Below are positions 1 through 11,349 of a stretch of 64,000 nt of DNA, piece after piece. The translations under genes were made by a program, and so were the position numbers. Under the pieces are notes generated by a model. The model saw only the letters and a list, made by a program, of their open reading frames with translations, ran no database searches and had not been told where the DNA came from. Origin of the DNA: Hypomesus transpacificus (lineage: Eukaryota > Chordata > Actinopteri > Osmeriformes > Osmeridae). The stretch lies in contig NC_061068.1 in NCBI RefSeq assembly GCF_021917145.1, positions 11,939,210-12,003,209 of the forward strand, written 5' to 3'. The first letter of the stretch is position 1, and each line of letters starts with the position of its first letter.

Positions 1-809
1 TCACGGCCGGACACGCCCACTAACTAAGGCAGATAAACCCTGTCCTGTGACAGGGTAAAGCCTCTTGGAACGGAGTGACACACTCCAGGTAACTTTCCAC
101 TCTCTGACACTTCAGGACACGCAGACAGGCAGTCGGTCAGATAGACAGACAGGTGCCAAGTATATCAGGTGCAGTCCAGGTAAGCCAAGCAGAGGCCATG
201 GTGAGGCTGGGATGAGCAGGGCCCATCTGGAGGGGAACCATTACCTTGCTAAGTTTCCACCGGGTGCTCACACCCCTGTCTCTGGTTACAGCACATGCAT
301 GTGGCTTGTTAGCCAGCTGTCTTCCTGATAACACACAGAGACAAGCGTTGATGAAGCTAACTGGCTTCATGTTGGCCTCAGTAGCTGCGTCCTCTGGTCA
401 GGACAGACACCCATGGGAGGATTTTTCAGGGTGGACTGTTTCTTAGATGTACATTCTTGGTCTTCATTATTGATGAATTTCACATCCGGCACGACGGCAC
501 ACTCTGCAGATGCAGAGGTTTCACTCTTATGCAGTCAAAACAGGAAGTACATTGACTTTCATATCCTTGGATGAACTTCCTGGATTCAACCGTGCAGGAT
601 GCAATTATGCGCAATGGCCTATAGCAGAACATGATCTGTGATCACCAAGTTTGCATATGTGTCAACAGTATAACAGCCTCCCTCAGGCTAACGGAAGATA
701 GGGAAGTGGAGGAATTGATGCTTGTGGTCAAGAGAGTGTGTTTTTAGTGTTTGTGTGTGTTTATTGGTTTTGTGTGTTCAGGACCACAAGAGGTTAAGCT
801 CCATAAGCT
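1..809. other. Intergenic or intronic sequence, no gene seen
   Basis: Mixed-composition vertebrate DNA. Short open frames are present on both strands, but none has a recognisable domain, splice context or codon bias. No repeat family was recognised here. It could be part of a long intron of a gene outside the window; nothing visible decides this. Confidence 0.5.
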
Positions 810-834
810 TGTGTGTGTGTGTGTGTGTGTGTGT
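810..834. repeat. (GT)n microsatellite
   Basis: An uninterrupted run of about twelve GT units followed by unique sequence. It lies in non-coding DNA. Confidence 0.9.
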
Positions 835-1159
835 TAAAGGATGAGGAACATTGGGAGCCTCAGGCTGAATCTGATAAGACATCTAACGTTTCCTGTAATA
901 AACAAAGCCTTCTTCACAATCCTTTCTCTTCCTCCTCCCAGCACCCAAACAGGAGGGGACAGCATCAGTCTGGCATCCCTAAGAGGATCAACTGGAGTCT
1001 GGTGACCTTTACCCTCACAGGTACTTTTCTGTACTCATGAGCTGAATTTTCTAAGGCTCACTGGCAAGAAATTGTACCTGCGTTTTCTGAGTCAACCGCA
1101 GTAAAACATCCTTGGGGTCCAAACCACCTCTGCTACTCCTGCAGTTCGAGTCCCAACTG

Positions 1160-1229
1160 GCTTGCGTGTGTTGTTTTGCATGTGTGTGTATTTGTGCGTG
1201 TGTATGTTGTATGTGAGTGTGTGCGTGCG

Positions 1230-1261
<32 letters not shown>

Positions 1262-1290
1262 TGTATGTATGTATGTATGTCTACGCGTGT
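1160..1290. repeat. GT-rich tract leading into a (TATG)n microsatellite
   Basis: GT-rich sequence from about 1,165 passes into an uninterrupted tetranucleotide run, unit TATG, from about 1,232 to 1,280 (about 12 units). Open frames across it are composition artefacts. Confidence 0.9.
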
Positions 1291-1659
1291 GAAAGAGGCA
1301 GGCAGCTTAGGGAGACTTCTGGGCTGTGGGACACGTGCGGCTCAGGCCACTTACATAACGGCCCTATTTTAAGAGACTGTTTCCACTGGGCTTTCACATT
1401 AAAACTCTATTCTCTCCCTTTCTCTTTCCATCTCTCTCTCTCTCTCTATCATAACACATTCCTCTACTGTATGGACTACAGTAGGCACCATAAAGGGCCC
1501 ACAGTTGGTATGGCCCTGAACCTGATAGCCTATCTGACTGATACAATTGAAGAGGCTCAAGACACATACACTGACAGAACCCTGGACTGTGTACCAGCCT
1601 CTAAGCAGAGATACAGTCTGGCTTCTGTTTGTGTAACTGAGGATAACCCAAAGCATAGA

Positions 1660-1662
<3 letters not shown>

Positions 1663-1700
<38 letters not shown>
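1663..1700. repeat. (GT)n microsatellite
   Basis: About 18 uninterrupted GT units. Confidence 0.9.
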
Positions 1701-1701
<1 letters not shown>

Positions 1702-1740
1702 ACTACAAGTCCTATCTTCAGTGAGCAAACACTGGGATGT

Positions 1741-3600
1741 GTTCATACTCTGACTTTCACTTCCCAGTCAAGTCACATGATCAGCTGACTGTTGGATCAC
1801 ATCCACTCAAGTACCCAGCCGTCTGTAAGTGTTCAATAACAACACAGTTTCCAGTTAAAGGAAAAGCCTGGGATTGAATATCGGTCTCAATTCATTAGGC
1901 CAGGACGACAAGAACAAATTCAAGACCTTTCAGTTGGAGCTGGCTATTCCAAACCAACTTTACTACATAGCTAATTAGTTCTACCAATAACAACAAAAGA
2001 TAAATCTGCTTTCTCAATAACCTAGGGGAAGGTCTTCTCACCACTTGCAACACCAGAAACACTTCTGGCAGGCGGTGTGTCCAGACACACTGGAGGAATA
2101 TAAATCCGATGCATGTTATGACTTCATCCCCATGTACTTCTGTAAGTTGTGCACATATTTTTGGGGTTCAGAAACAGCTAGTTATAGATCAACCTCTCCT
2201 GGTCCTGAAAGAGGGGACAACTGGGTCAGCGGTTCAGGAATGGTTAATAATGTACCACATGCATGATATCAGACATGCACTAGTGGGGCAGCAAGCCAGC
2301 AAGGATATAGACCAGGCCGTAAAATATAGATGAAAGCAGAGAACCACTTCATTCACAGCGACACACACCCACAATAGAGGGGATTTCGCGACTGTGCGTC
2401 TTTCAAGGTCCAAATACGCTCTGAAAATAGACCTTGCCCTCTCCTTAGACCCAAACCCAAGGAGTGCCATGGTATTTTTACACACTGACACCTTTCTGGA
2501 CCTCGTCTCCACTACCAGCCTAGATTCAGACGGCTATTTGACCGTGCCTGTACCCATTAAGACCACGTAAACTGCATCCCAGCTGGCACATAACCATGAG
2601 CTCTCCAGCCAAACACACTATTATGGGATGTTTAACTGGCTGGTGAGTGATTTCTCTCAGTTCTGACAGTATGTTGGCTGGAGGAGGAGAGGCAGACGGG
2701 ACACAGATTCTGAGAGGAGGTAGGCTGTGAGAGGAGGAGGAGGGGGTAGACTGAGGGTAGGAGGATGGGAGATGGGGAGATGAGGGGAGCACGAGAGACA
2801 GACTTTAAGGAGGTTAGAGAGAAAGTAGAGCATGGGAGGGTTGAAGGAGAGACTGTCTGTTACTTAGGTGGGGGCTCACTGGGAGATAGACTGTGTGTCC
2901 TTTATATGAAGAGGAGAGGAATGGCAGCCTTAGGGCCCTCGAGGTTGGTGTTCTTCTAATTCCAATATTAGCAAACTAAGCAGCACTGGGATTATCATTC
3001 CTGAAGCAGCATGTTAACTTGTTAACGTGGGTCTGGTAGACAAATTATCAGCCAAGCAGCTCAATCTACATTGCAATAAATCACACTGGCCAATGCCTTA
3101 CAACGTTTAAATGTTGCAAAATGTGGTTTTTGGAATCTCAGTATTTGGATGGTAGGTAAACCCGGTTTGACATTGTCATTGACAAGAAGATCATGCTTAG
3201 ACCTTTGAGGTATTCATTTGGTCCAAAGGGAGATAATTTGTCTTGATATGCGGGAGACTGGCTTAAAGATCTGCCCTTGGCTCATTGCTTCACCTACAGC
3301 CTTACCAGAAGTGGTTGTGTTGACAAGAGGCTGGTTTAAGGCTTGTGGACAGGAATACAACCACGTTTTCACTTGTCTATCTAGTTAGCTGCATCTGTGG
3401 CTAACGTGTTGACAGGAAAAGGTTGAGGCAAATTGGACCAAAAGCTTAAAGAGGTAAAGTGACAAGGCTGAACAACCTTCACATGAATAGGAATCACATC
3501 ACTGTCAGCGTATAGTGCAGTAGGCTACAGTCCCTATATCAGTAAGCTATCTGCATGAGGTCATATCTGTAGGCTACTGCTCTGTATGAACCACTATGTT
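1741..3600. other. Non-coding stretch, no gene seen
   Basis: No recognisable exon or repeat family. About 2,675 to 2,850 is purine-rich on the plus strand (GA-rich, many AGGAGG and GGGAGA words). The remainder is of ordinary composition. Confidence 0.45.
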
Positions 3601-3620
3601 GAGCAAAGCTTTCTCCTGCT

Positions 3621-3905
3621 TCAATCTTCAAGGGCGCGCACCAACGTCATAACGTGATGAATGCCTTTGTCACTTCGCTGTGCCAATTTTATCTTTAGCG
3701 ACAAAATTCGACGTTCTATCTCAGTCTCTGCTATTACGCCACTAGCTCCTTTCACCACCGACAACATATAGTGTAATGCAAAATGCAGTAGACCGTCACT
3801 GGCCAAGACATCACTACAGTCAAACACGCGCTGTACGGTCAGGTCTACCTCGAATTTTACCTCGCAGACTTGATTTCGAGGGGGTGCGCTTCGGTTCGTC
3901 CCCAC
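3621..3905 (-). CDS. Unexplained 94-codon ORF, possible exon or small gene
   Basis: A single open frame of 94 residues ending in ALED. It sits in a patch (about 3,600 to 4,110) with clearly more CpG than the flanks. The translation has a protein-like composition, including a hydrophobic segment near LLHFALHYMLSVV and a charged C-terminal third with KIKLAQRSDKG, and it contains no simple repeat. I do not recognise the family. A good 5' splice-donor match, GAG followed by gtaaaa, lies inside the ORF near its start, so the true product could be a short exon spliced at about 3,861 instead of the full frame. No upstream acceptor, TATA box or poly(A) signal was firmly identified. It may equally be a chance ORF in a CpG-rich regulatory patch. 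Confidence 0.25.
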   Translation of the reverse strand: MGTNRSAPPRNQVCEVKFEVDLTVQRVFDCSDVLASDGLLHFALHYMLSVVKGASGVIAETEIERRILSLKIKLAQRSDKGIHHVMTLVRALED

Positions 3906-4149
3906 AGATCATCAAGCAATGAAGACAGTTTCAAATGCGTCATGAACAAACAAGTAGGCCTAGGCTATATGAATTTCATATGAATAAAAAAATGCATTTG
4001 CATTTGACAGAGGACGACTATAATGGCTAATATATAGTCTAATTAGGTTGAGGTGCGAGTTAGATTTCACCGACTGTCATATTACAGCGCGCGTTCTTGT
4101 TACCATGGAGGTAGCCTATGGGATGTCTTTCACACCACCGCTTAATACC

Positions 4150-6494
4150 CCAGGAACCGGGGAAATAGCACAGTCATACATTCACCTACTCAAGCTTTTA
4201 CTGTAACCACGAAGACAACATATCTATTCACACCCTCATAGACTCAATTATTTATGTAACTGGAAAACCCATCACTGACACCAGCCCCTCATCCGTGCTT
4301 AAAAAGAAACTGGGCAGGAGATGGCAATAATGAAATTATGGAAATATTTCTGGCAAGGTTATGGGGTACTGTATGCTACTGAAAGACAATTAAAAACATA
4401 GCAGACGAGCCATGAATGGACATGTTAAACCGTTGGAGAATGACGCGCAGATAACCTAGATGGTTTGAATCTAAATTAAGCTACTTCCCGGTTTAGTTTG
4501 TCGCCACGGTAGCTTAACTGACGAACAGAATGCATAGCACCAGTGTGCAAAAGGACAATGTATGTCAAAAGAACATAATACGGACACGTCAAAGTTATCG
4601 GTGATGTGACAGATGGGTATGCGTAAGCACCTCCGAATCAAGGAGAATTATCTACAGAATTGAAGCTGTCATACACATGATTTGCCATGTGCGAACCTCT
4701 GTTTCAAAACCAATGATGACACGGATAGGTCTCCTCATCCCTTTTACACACAAAGTATGAATGTTTAAAATAATGGATGCAACAAAATCATAATGACACA
4801 ATCTAATGGAGAACTGATTCGGAAATAAAAAAGAAACATTTCACAAAATGTCCTGTAGGTAATGCAAATCTTCTCATCATTCAACATTACAAATAAAATA
4901 ACATATTGAACTGCCTTAAATTAAAAATTAAAAATGAGCGCACAGCATCGTCAATAGATGTTCTAATAGAGGTGGTTTGTTCCGTTACCTGCTGTGTTTC
5001 CTTTTATTCCTTTACAGGCGAGCGGTCCCTTCAACTATTGTGCGGCGTCAGGATGTAGAATAAGGGTATTACAGCGGTAAATTTTATTTATATGGTTTTT
5101 TTTCTGACCTTTGTCTCTTAAAATGGGTGACCATTTATACATTAGCATGAGTGGAAAATCACCGGCCTGCCTCCCCGTGCAACAGGAGAGCGTCTTCTTA
5201 AAGAGACAGGTTCCACTTTATTCACAAGCACGCCCCCTGACTGTACTTCACGTTTAGGGGGACCAGGGCTTCTTCTCCATGGTCAGAAGAACCCTGTTCT
5301 TCCCTGTATGATTTCGATTTTGGGCCCTGAGGAAGATGAATGGCTCTGCATCGTTTTTTTCGCGTCAAGAAAGAAGTACACCTCTCTACTGTCTGATATA
5401 GCATGGCAGCTAGATCTTGCATTCCTGACAGACATCACACAAATCAGTTGTTGGAATGATCTGTTCATTGAAAGCTTTCATTGTAAAGCTGAGTCTCTTC
5501 TTACTACATGCTAAAAAAGTGCAGCACTTCCCATCCCTGCTGAAAATTATACAGAAAAGTAAAGCGGCACCTACTTTCCTTATAGAATGTGGATGTACAA
5601 GCCAGGCTGCAGCAGGAACATGAGGGGAGGTTCAGTGAATTGAGCAGTGATGTCTGACATGTCTAAAGGATGTCAAATAAGTTAGGGCTGTGTGTATAAA
5701 GATATTGATCTAATATAAGGGAAAGGAATCTGTATGTGAGTGCGTGTCGGTGTACTACGGCACTGTATGAAGTTGAAATTTGGCAGGTGTATTACTCATG
5801 ACCCAAGAATGTTCAGTGAAGAGTGTGACGTTGTTTTGATGATCAGTTTGTAGTAAATAAATAAAAACATGTTTCCCACCAAAGGGCACTGTGCTGGCAT
5901 TTGCTGCCAAGGGGCACTGCCTTAGTTTTTCTAAAGTTCACAACGATCATTGAAGGAAGGGTGTAGCACTGCTCTAGCTATTAGTAAGATCTTGTGTATT
6001 TTTTCACAACATTTTCACAACTTATTTTTCACGACTTACAAAAAGTCCAAAAATCAACTTTCGACACAAACAGCACGGAAACCAGTGAATGGCTTGATGC
6101 AAGTATAATTTTAATTCAGCTCAATACACCATACTAAACAACGAGAAAGTTCCAGGGAACAATCTGAATTCCTTTGTCTGTGTTACAGTTTTTATAACCA
6201 ACAAATCTCCACCTCTGAACATTTACAAAATCCTATTGGTCTATTATCAGTTATGAATCCATGTTCTCTTGGTCCTCATTTAGTCTTCTCAAATTCTGCT
6301 GATCCTGCAAAGTTTTAGGGGACTTTTCCAAGTTTACCTACTACACCCTAAAGAGACTCTCTAGTCTCAAATATCCTCCCTAACCCACTCCATATCTTAT
6401 TACAACAAGTACACCCAGAGTTGAACTTTTTCTTGACTGATCACTCAGAGCCTCCCTCTGGGCCTTTCATGTGTCTTAATTGAGCCTCCGGAGC
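4150..6494. other. AT-rich non-coding stretch, no gene seen
   Basis: AT-rich sequence with scattered short ORFs. The longest (5,222-5,514, both strands) overlap each other and lack splice or domain support. Just before the minisatellite at 6,495 there is GAGCCTCC-containing sequence that looks like degenerate flanking copies of it. Confidence 0.45.
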
Positions 6495-7633
6495 CTCACT
6501 CTAGGCCTTACATGCAGGACACTAGGTCTTACATGTAGGACACTCTAGGCCTTACATGCAGGACACTAGGTCTTACATGTAGGACACTCTAGGTCTTACA
6601 TGTAGGACACTGTAGGTCTTACATGTAGGACACTCTAGGTCTTACATGTAGGACACGCTAGGCCTTACATGTAGGACACTGTAGGTCTTACATGTAGGAC
6701 ACGCTAGGCCTTACATGTAGGACATTCTAGGCCTTACATGTAGGACACGCTAGGTCTTACATGTAGGACACTCTAGGTCTTACATGCAGGACACTAGGTC
6801 TTACATGCAGGACACTAGGTCTTACATGTAGGACACTCTAGGTCTTACATGCAGGACACTAGGTCTTACATGCAGGACACTAGGTCTTACATGCAGGACA
6901 CTAGGTCTTACATGTAGGACACGCTAGGCCTTACATGTAGGACACGCTAGGCCTTACATGTAGGACACTGTAGGTCTTACATGTAGGACACGCTAGGCCT
7001 TACATGTAGGACACTCTAGGCCTTACATGTAGGACACGCTAGGCCTTACATGTAGGACACTGTAGGTCTTACATGTAGGACACTGTAGGTCTTACATGTA
7101 GGACACTCTAGGTCTTACATGTAGGACACTCTAGGCCTTACATGTAGGACACTCTAGGCCTTACATGTAGGACACTCTAGGCCTTACATGTAGGACACTC
7201 TAGGTCTTACATGTAGGACACGCTAGGCCTTACATGTAGGACACGCTAGGCCTTACATGTAGGACACTGTAGGTCTTACATGTAGGACACGCTAGGCCTT
7301 ACATGTAGGACACTCTAGGCCTTACATGTAGGACACGCTAGGCCTTACATGTAGGACACTGTAGGTCTTACATGTAGGACACTGTAGGTCTTACATGTAG
7401 GACACTCTAGGTCTTACATGTAGGACACTCTAGGCCTTACATGTAGGACACTCTAGGCCTTACATGTAGGACACTCTAGGCCTTACATGTAGGACACTCT
7501 AGGTCTTACATGTAGGACACGCTAGGTCTTACATGCAGGACACTAGGCCTTACATGTAGGACACTCTAGGTCTTACATGCAGGACACTGTAGGTCTTACA
7601 TGCAGGACACTAGGTCTTACATGTAGGACACAC
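6495..7633. repeat. 23-bp minisatellite with a 299-bp higher-order repeat
   Basis: About 50 tandem copies of a 23-bp unit built on TAGGTCTTACATGTAGGACA followed by CTC, CGC or CTG. A second, 21-bp class has CATGCAGG in place of CATGTAGG and lacks the two-base TC, GC or TG insert before the next TAGG. Comparing the block starting near 6,902 with the block starting near 7,201 gives an offset of exactly 299 bp, which is 13 units of 23 bp. The match runs without a visible difference to about 7,527, so the array also has a higher-order period. It lies in gene-poor DNA and encodes nothing. Confidence 0.95.
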
Positions 7634-9050
7634 AGACACAATAAATGAAACATACACCAAGAGCTCTATTTCTCTTTGTTTTCTCTCTTACTACTCTACA
7701 TATCAAAACTACAACTTACGTTATATTCTGTGTTAGTTTATCATCACTCTGTATCATAAATCCTAACTGATGACAACATTTCTTTACAATTATATTTCTT
7801 CTTTTTCTTAAATTCTTAATTAATGTAGCGTACGCTCTTGTATTTAGATGCCAATATCCATCATTCCTACCCATCTTGTCAAAATCTGACATAAATACAA
7901 CCAGATAGTGATGAGTCATTTCTTGCTGTCCTATCCTAAAGCTTAGCCTATTGGACTGTACACCAAGTCACGCAGTAGGCTATATCTGACACACACGGGC
8001 TTCCAAACTGAGCTTTATCAGCACCAGGCAACTGCAAGAACAAAACTTGTTATTTGCAGTTGATCTGAATATGCATGCACCACATGCAAATTTCTGTAGA
8101 CTTGCCATGGCCAACTTGCTCCATGTGAAGGGAGTTAGGGTGGAATTTTGAATATTGGATTTAAATCTCTCCTCAATCAAAGTGTTGCCATGTTAGAGAG
8201 GATTACAAAGTAAAAAGGAGAGGAAAGAATCACTGATCTGTTACAATGTATGAGAAAACACCATGTCTATCTTTTTCAAACAGCCTGGGGACCTGAGATT
8301 CACAGTCTACTGTCTGGTCCAGGTTGGACAGAGGTGGCTTTACATCTGGCACATCCACATCCACAGAGCCCTTCTGGTTCATGAAACGTGTTTGTATTGT
8401 GCATGTTGTTCTTTTCTGGTGTCTGCGTCTGCCGGCAGACTTCCCACAGAAGCTATTTAGCAACTTCCTGGTTTTACACTTCTGCCTTTCGTTACTTTGA
8501 GTTTGAGTCTTGTCAACATTTTTTCAAACATAAGTCATACAATGGTGTGGCTCACAAGGCAACTCTCTCTCTCTCCCTCTCTCTCTCTCGGCTGTATCTA
8601 GGGTTATATTATTCTGGGTTCTAGACTGACAGGTCATTGTTTTATATGCTGGGTAGTTATGTAAGACTTAATCTCTGTTGATGTCTCCCTCCTGGATTTG
8701 TTTGTAATGCACGGTGTGGTTCATGATTTTACCTAACAGGCCTTTGCATCATCCAAATGTTGCAGCTGTACTGATCACAGCCTCCTCCATCATACAGTGT
8801 GATTGTCTCTCTAGGGTGTGACAGATGGAGCATATCTTTGAGGTCATGAGTTATAGATTAATACATAGCAAACAATTTCTTGTTAGATAGCTTTAAAGGG
8901 GAAATGTACACCAATTCACACAGAATACTGTGCTTTATCTTTTTATGCGTCCATATGACTAGGGTTATAAACTGTTGTCTTATCGCTTTACAGTTGTGTT
9001 TTTGTGCCACAGTGTTTTTAAACAGTGGACGATTTTCTTCTTTCTATAGC
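7634..9050. other. Non-coding stretch with a short CT tract
   Basis: AT-rich, with no exon recognised. A (CT)n tract lies at about 8,562-8,590. Short overlapping ORFs around 8,230-8,620 occur on both strands and have no domain support. Confidence 0.45.
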
Positions 9051-9059
9051 ACTCAGTTT

Positions 9060-9305
9060 GATAGGAGTTTGTCTGGGGCTTCTGATTGGTTGAGAGTTGC
9101 AGTAGTTTTCCACGGTCTGAGCGGAGGAAGTTAAATAAGGAAGTTGTTCGTCAGCTGCCTCTCACTCAACCCCTCTAATCCTTACAGAGCCAGCCAGAGC
9201 ACAGTGCAGTTAGTAACGCCTGTCTCCTCTCTGACTTCCTTCTAAAATCCCTAGATACGCATCTGTTCCTGAAAAGGTGTAACAGCATCCAGAGAACTGG
9301 AACCA
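9060..9305 (+). promoter_or_regulatory. Promoter-like segment with CCAAT, TATA-like and ETS-like words
   Basis: Reading the plus strand, a CCAAT box in inverted form (GATTGGTTG, about 9,083) is followed by a TATA-like TTAAATAAGG at about 9,132. The TATA-like word is flanked on each side by GGAAGTT, an ETS/PU.1-type core. Downstream sequence is C-rich and leader-like, with a possible donor (AAGG followed by gtgaca) near 9,311. The spacing is typical of a polymerase II core promoter. No coding exon that it would drive is visible, so this is an inference from motifs only. Confidence 0.25.
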
Positions 9306-9774
9306 AACAAGGGTGACACAAAACACCTTTTGATTTCAGCTGTCAGAGAGGCAACATGGGACTCTTGTGACAGGAAATCACAAGAGATGGTTAAAGACTT
9401 CCTGTCACAGAGATACTGTAGAAAGACAGAATCTGCAAAAACAGTTCATGTGTCACCAAAGATTCTAAATATAGAAAAACAGTCATTCAAAGTGAGCGTG
9501 GCTCTGTCGTTGGGGCTTAAAACATGGCTGACACATCAACACAATCAACTAGGCGATTAGGCTTGCGTGTTGTACTTCAATTTCTAAGTTGATGTTTGTC
9601 ATTAGATAGTGAACAAACTGGGTTTTTGTCAAGCAGTGAAGATGACTATGTAGCCTCTAAACCTATGGCATGTATGTGTGGCTTGAGCTTTATCCTAGAT
9701 CTTCTGTTTACATGCAGTCATAATCCTTGCTGACTGGGAAGAGGCTCTCAGGGGGTAATGGTGACACAGCAAGT

Positions 9775-9940
<166 letters not shown>

Positions 9941-11183
9941 CCCTATCTCTTCCCACCCCCAGTGCCCTCGGAGGCCTACGTGAGCATGTTGGTTTAATCC
10001 CATATTAGCAAGGCTGAGCTCCTCGTCATCTGACTGCCCTGCTACTGGATTACGCCGCAATAAATGCACTTCCCCATAAACAGGAGGCCGAAAACAACAT
10101 AGAGTAACTGTGATTGGTGGACATACAGACCTGGAACACCTGGGAGGGGTAAGGACGGTAGGAAAGAGGTGGATGAGAGAAGATGGCGGGGGGGGCAGAG
10201 AAGAGCGAAGGGGTGGAAAAGAAGGGGGGGGCATGGAGGCGGATGGATGGGAACGAATGAAGGCAAGGAGAGGAGGAAAGAGAAGAGGAGAAAGAGGAAA
10301 TTATGGGGCAAGAAAGGTTCATGGGAGGGCAGAAGAGAAGAGGAGGAATGAGATGGAGACACGAAAAGGAGAGACCGAAAGGAGAAGAGGTTAATACAGG
10401 CCTGTGTGTCTGCTGGCCTCCTGACGTGTCTTTGTGTAGAGGTGAAATCTCTAAAGCTTCTTAAAGAAAGTAAATCCACCTGTCTCTCTCTCTGTCTCGC
10501 TCTCTGTCTCTCCCTCTCTCTGTCTCTTCCCCACTGTGCACCCAGTCCTGGTTAATGACTGGTGCAGTCTGTCATTGGTTCAGACGTTTTATGTTAACCT
10601 GCCAGTACCACTGTTAACCTTGGAAAGCACATTGAAGAATAGGTTCAACAGTTTATCCCTCCTTTGTTTAACAGCTGGAAATATATAATCTACTTCATGA
10701 GATTTAAAGACTTATTTTCTAAATTGCAGTTTTTCCATCTGATCTTTGCCAAGCTCTGTTTTCGGTCCCACAAAGCTTATCTCACTCAGCTAATACCCAG
10801 CATTGATCGTCAGCAACACCGTAGTTGTGTAATTCTCCCCCTGTTGCTCAACGCACTTCTTTTCATTCAGCAGAAGAATTAACAGGCCTATTAGTGTCTC
10901 CTTAACCAAGAATGATCCCCTGAGCCCGCCAGCCCCCTACACAGCAAGCAGTAATTGCTCCAAGTCATTTTTTTCTCCTTAAAAAAAACGTCAGATCAGG
11001 ACGTCAAATATTTCCAGGTCAACATTCCAGTGAGGTCGCCATGGCGCCTTACCCACAGAGAGGGGTCGAGGTCTCTCACCCTCACCCTCGCCCTCTTCTC
11101 TATCCCTCCCCCTCCTTACCCCTCCTTTCCCTTGACCTCCCATCCCCAACCACCTCTCCCCTCAACCCCACCCTTCCCAACCA
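9941..11183. other. Non-coding stretch with purine- and pyrimidine-rich blocks
   Basis: A GA-rich block at about 10,140-10,395 and CT-rich blocks at about 10,480-10,530 and 11,080-11,180 produce long spurious ORFs on both strands. No exon or repeat family was recognised between them. Confidence 0.45.
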
Positions 11184-11349
11184 GGAGTCAGGTGGCTGAG
11201 CGGTTAAGGAGTCGGGGCGATTCCCGGCAGTGCCAAATGATGTTGTGTCCTTGGGCAAGGCACTTCACCCTACTTTCCTCGGGGTAAATGTCCCTGTACT
11301 TACTGTAAGTCGCTCTGGATAAGAGCATCTGCTAAATGACTAAAAGTAA
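11184..11349 (+). mobile_element. tRNA-derived SINE, copy 1 (head internally deleted)
   Basis: A box-A-like GTGGCTGAGCGGT near the start is followed by GCGATTCCCGGC (the box-B region), then the family body TGCCAAATGATGTTGTGTCC and the tail GTCGCTCTGGATAAGAGC. Compared with the copies at 33,189, 34,029 and 42,322, about 25 bp between box A and box B is missing. A poly-C tract (11,359-11,388) follows immediately. Confidence 0.85.

Noticed and set aside
1162..1788. Long plus-strand ORF of 208 residues
   Set aside because: It runs through (TATG)n and (GT)n microsatellites and the rest shows no domain or splice support.
6495..7633. Possible CRISPR array because of regular short repeats
   Set aside because: The units are contiguous with no unique spacers, and the window is a vertebrate genome; it is a minisatellite.
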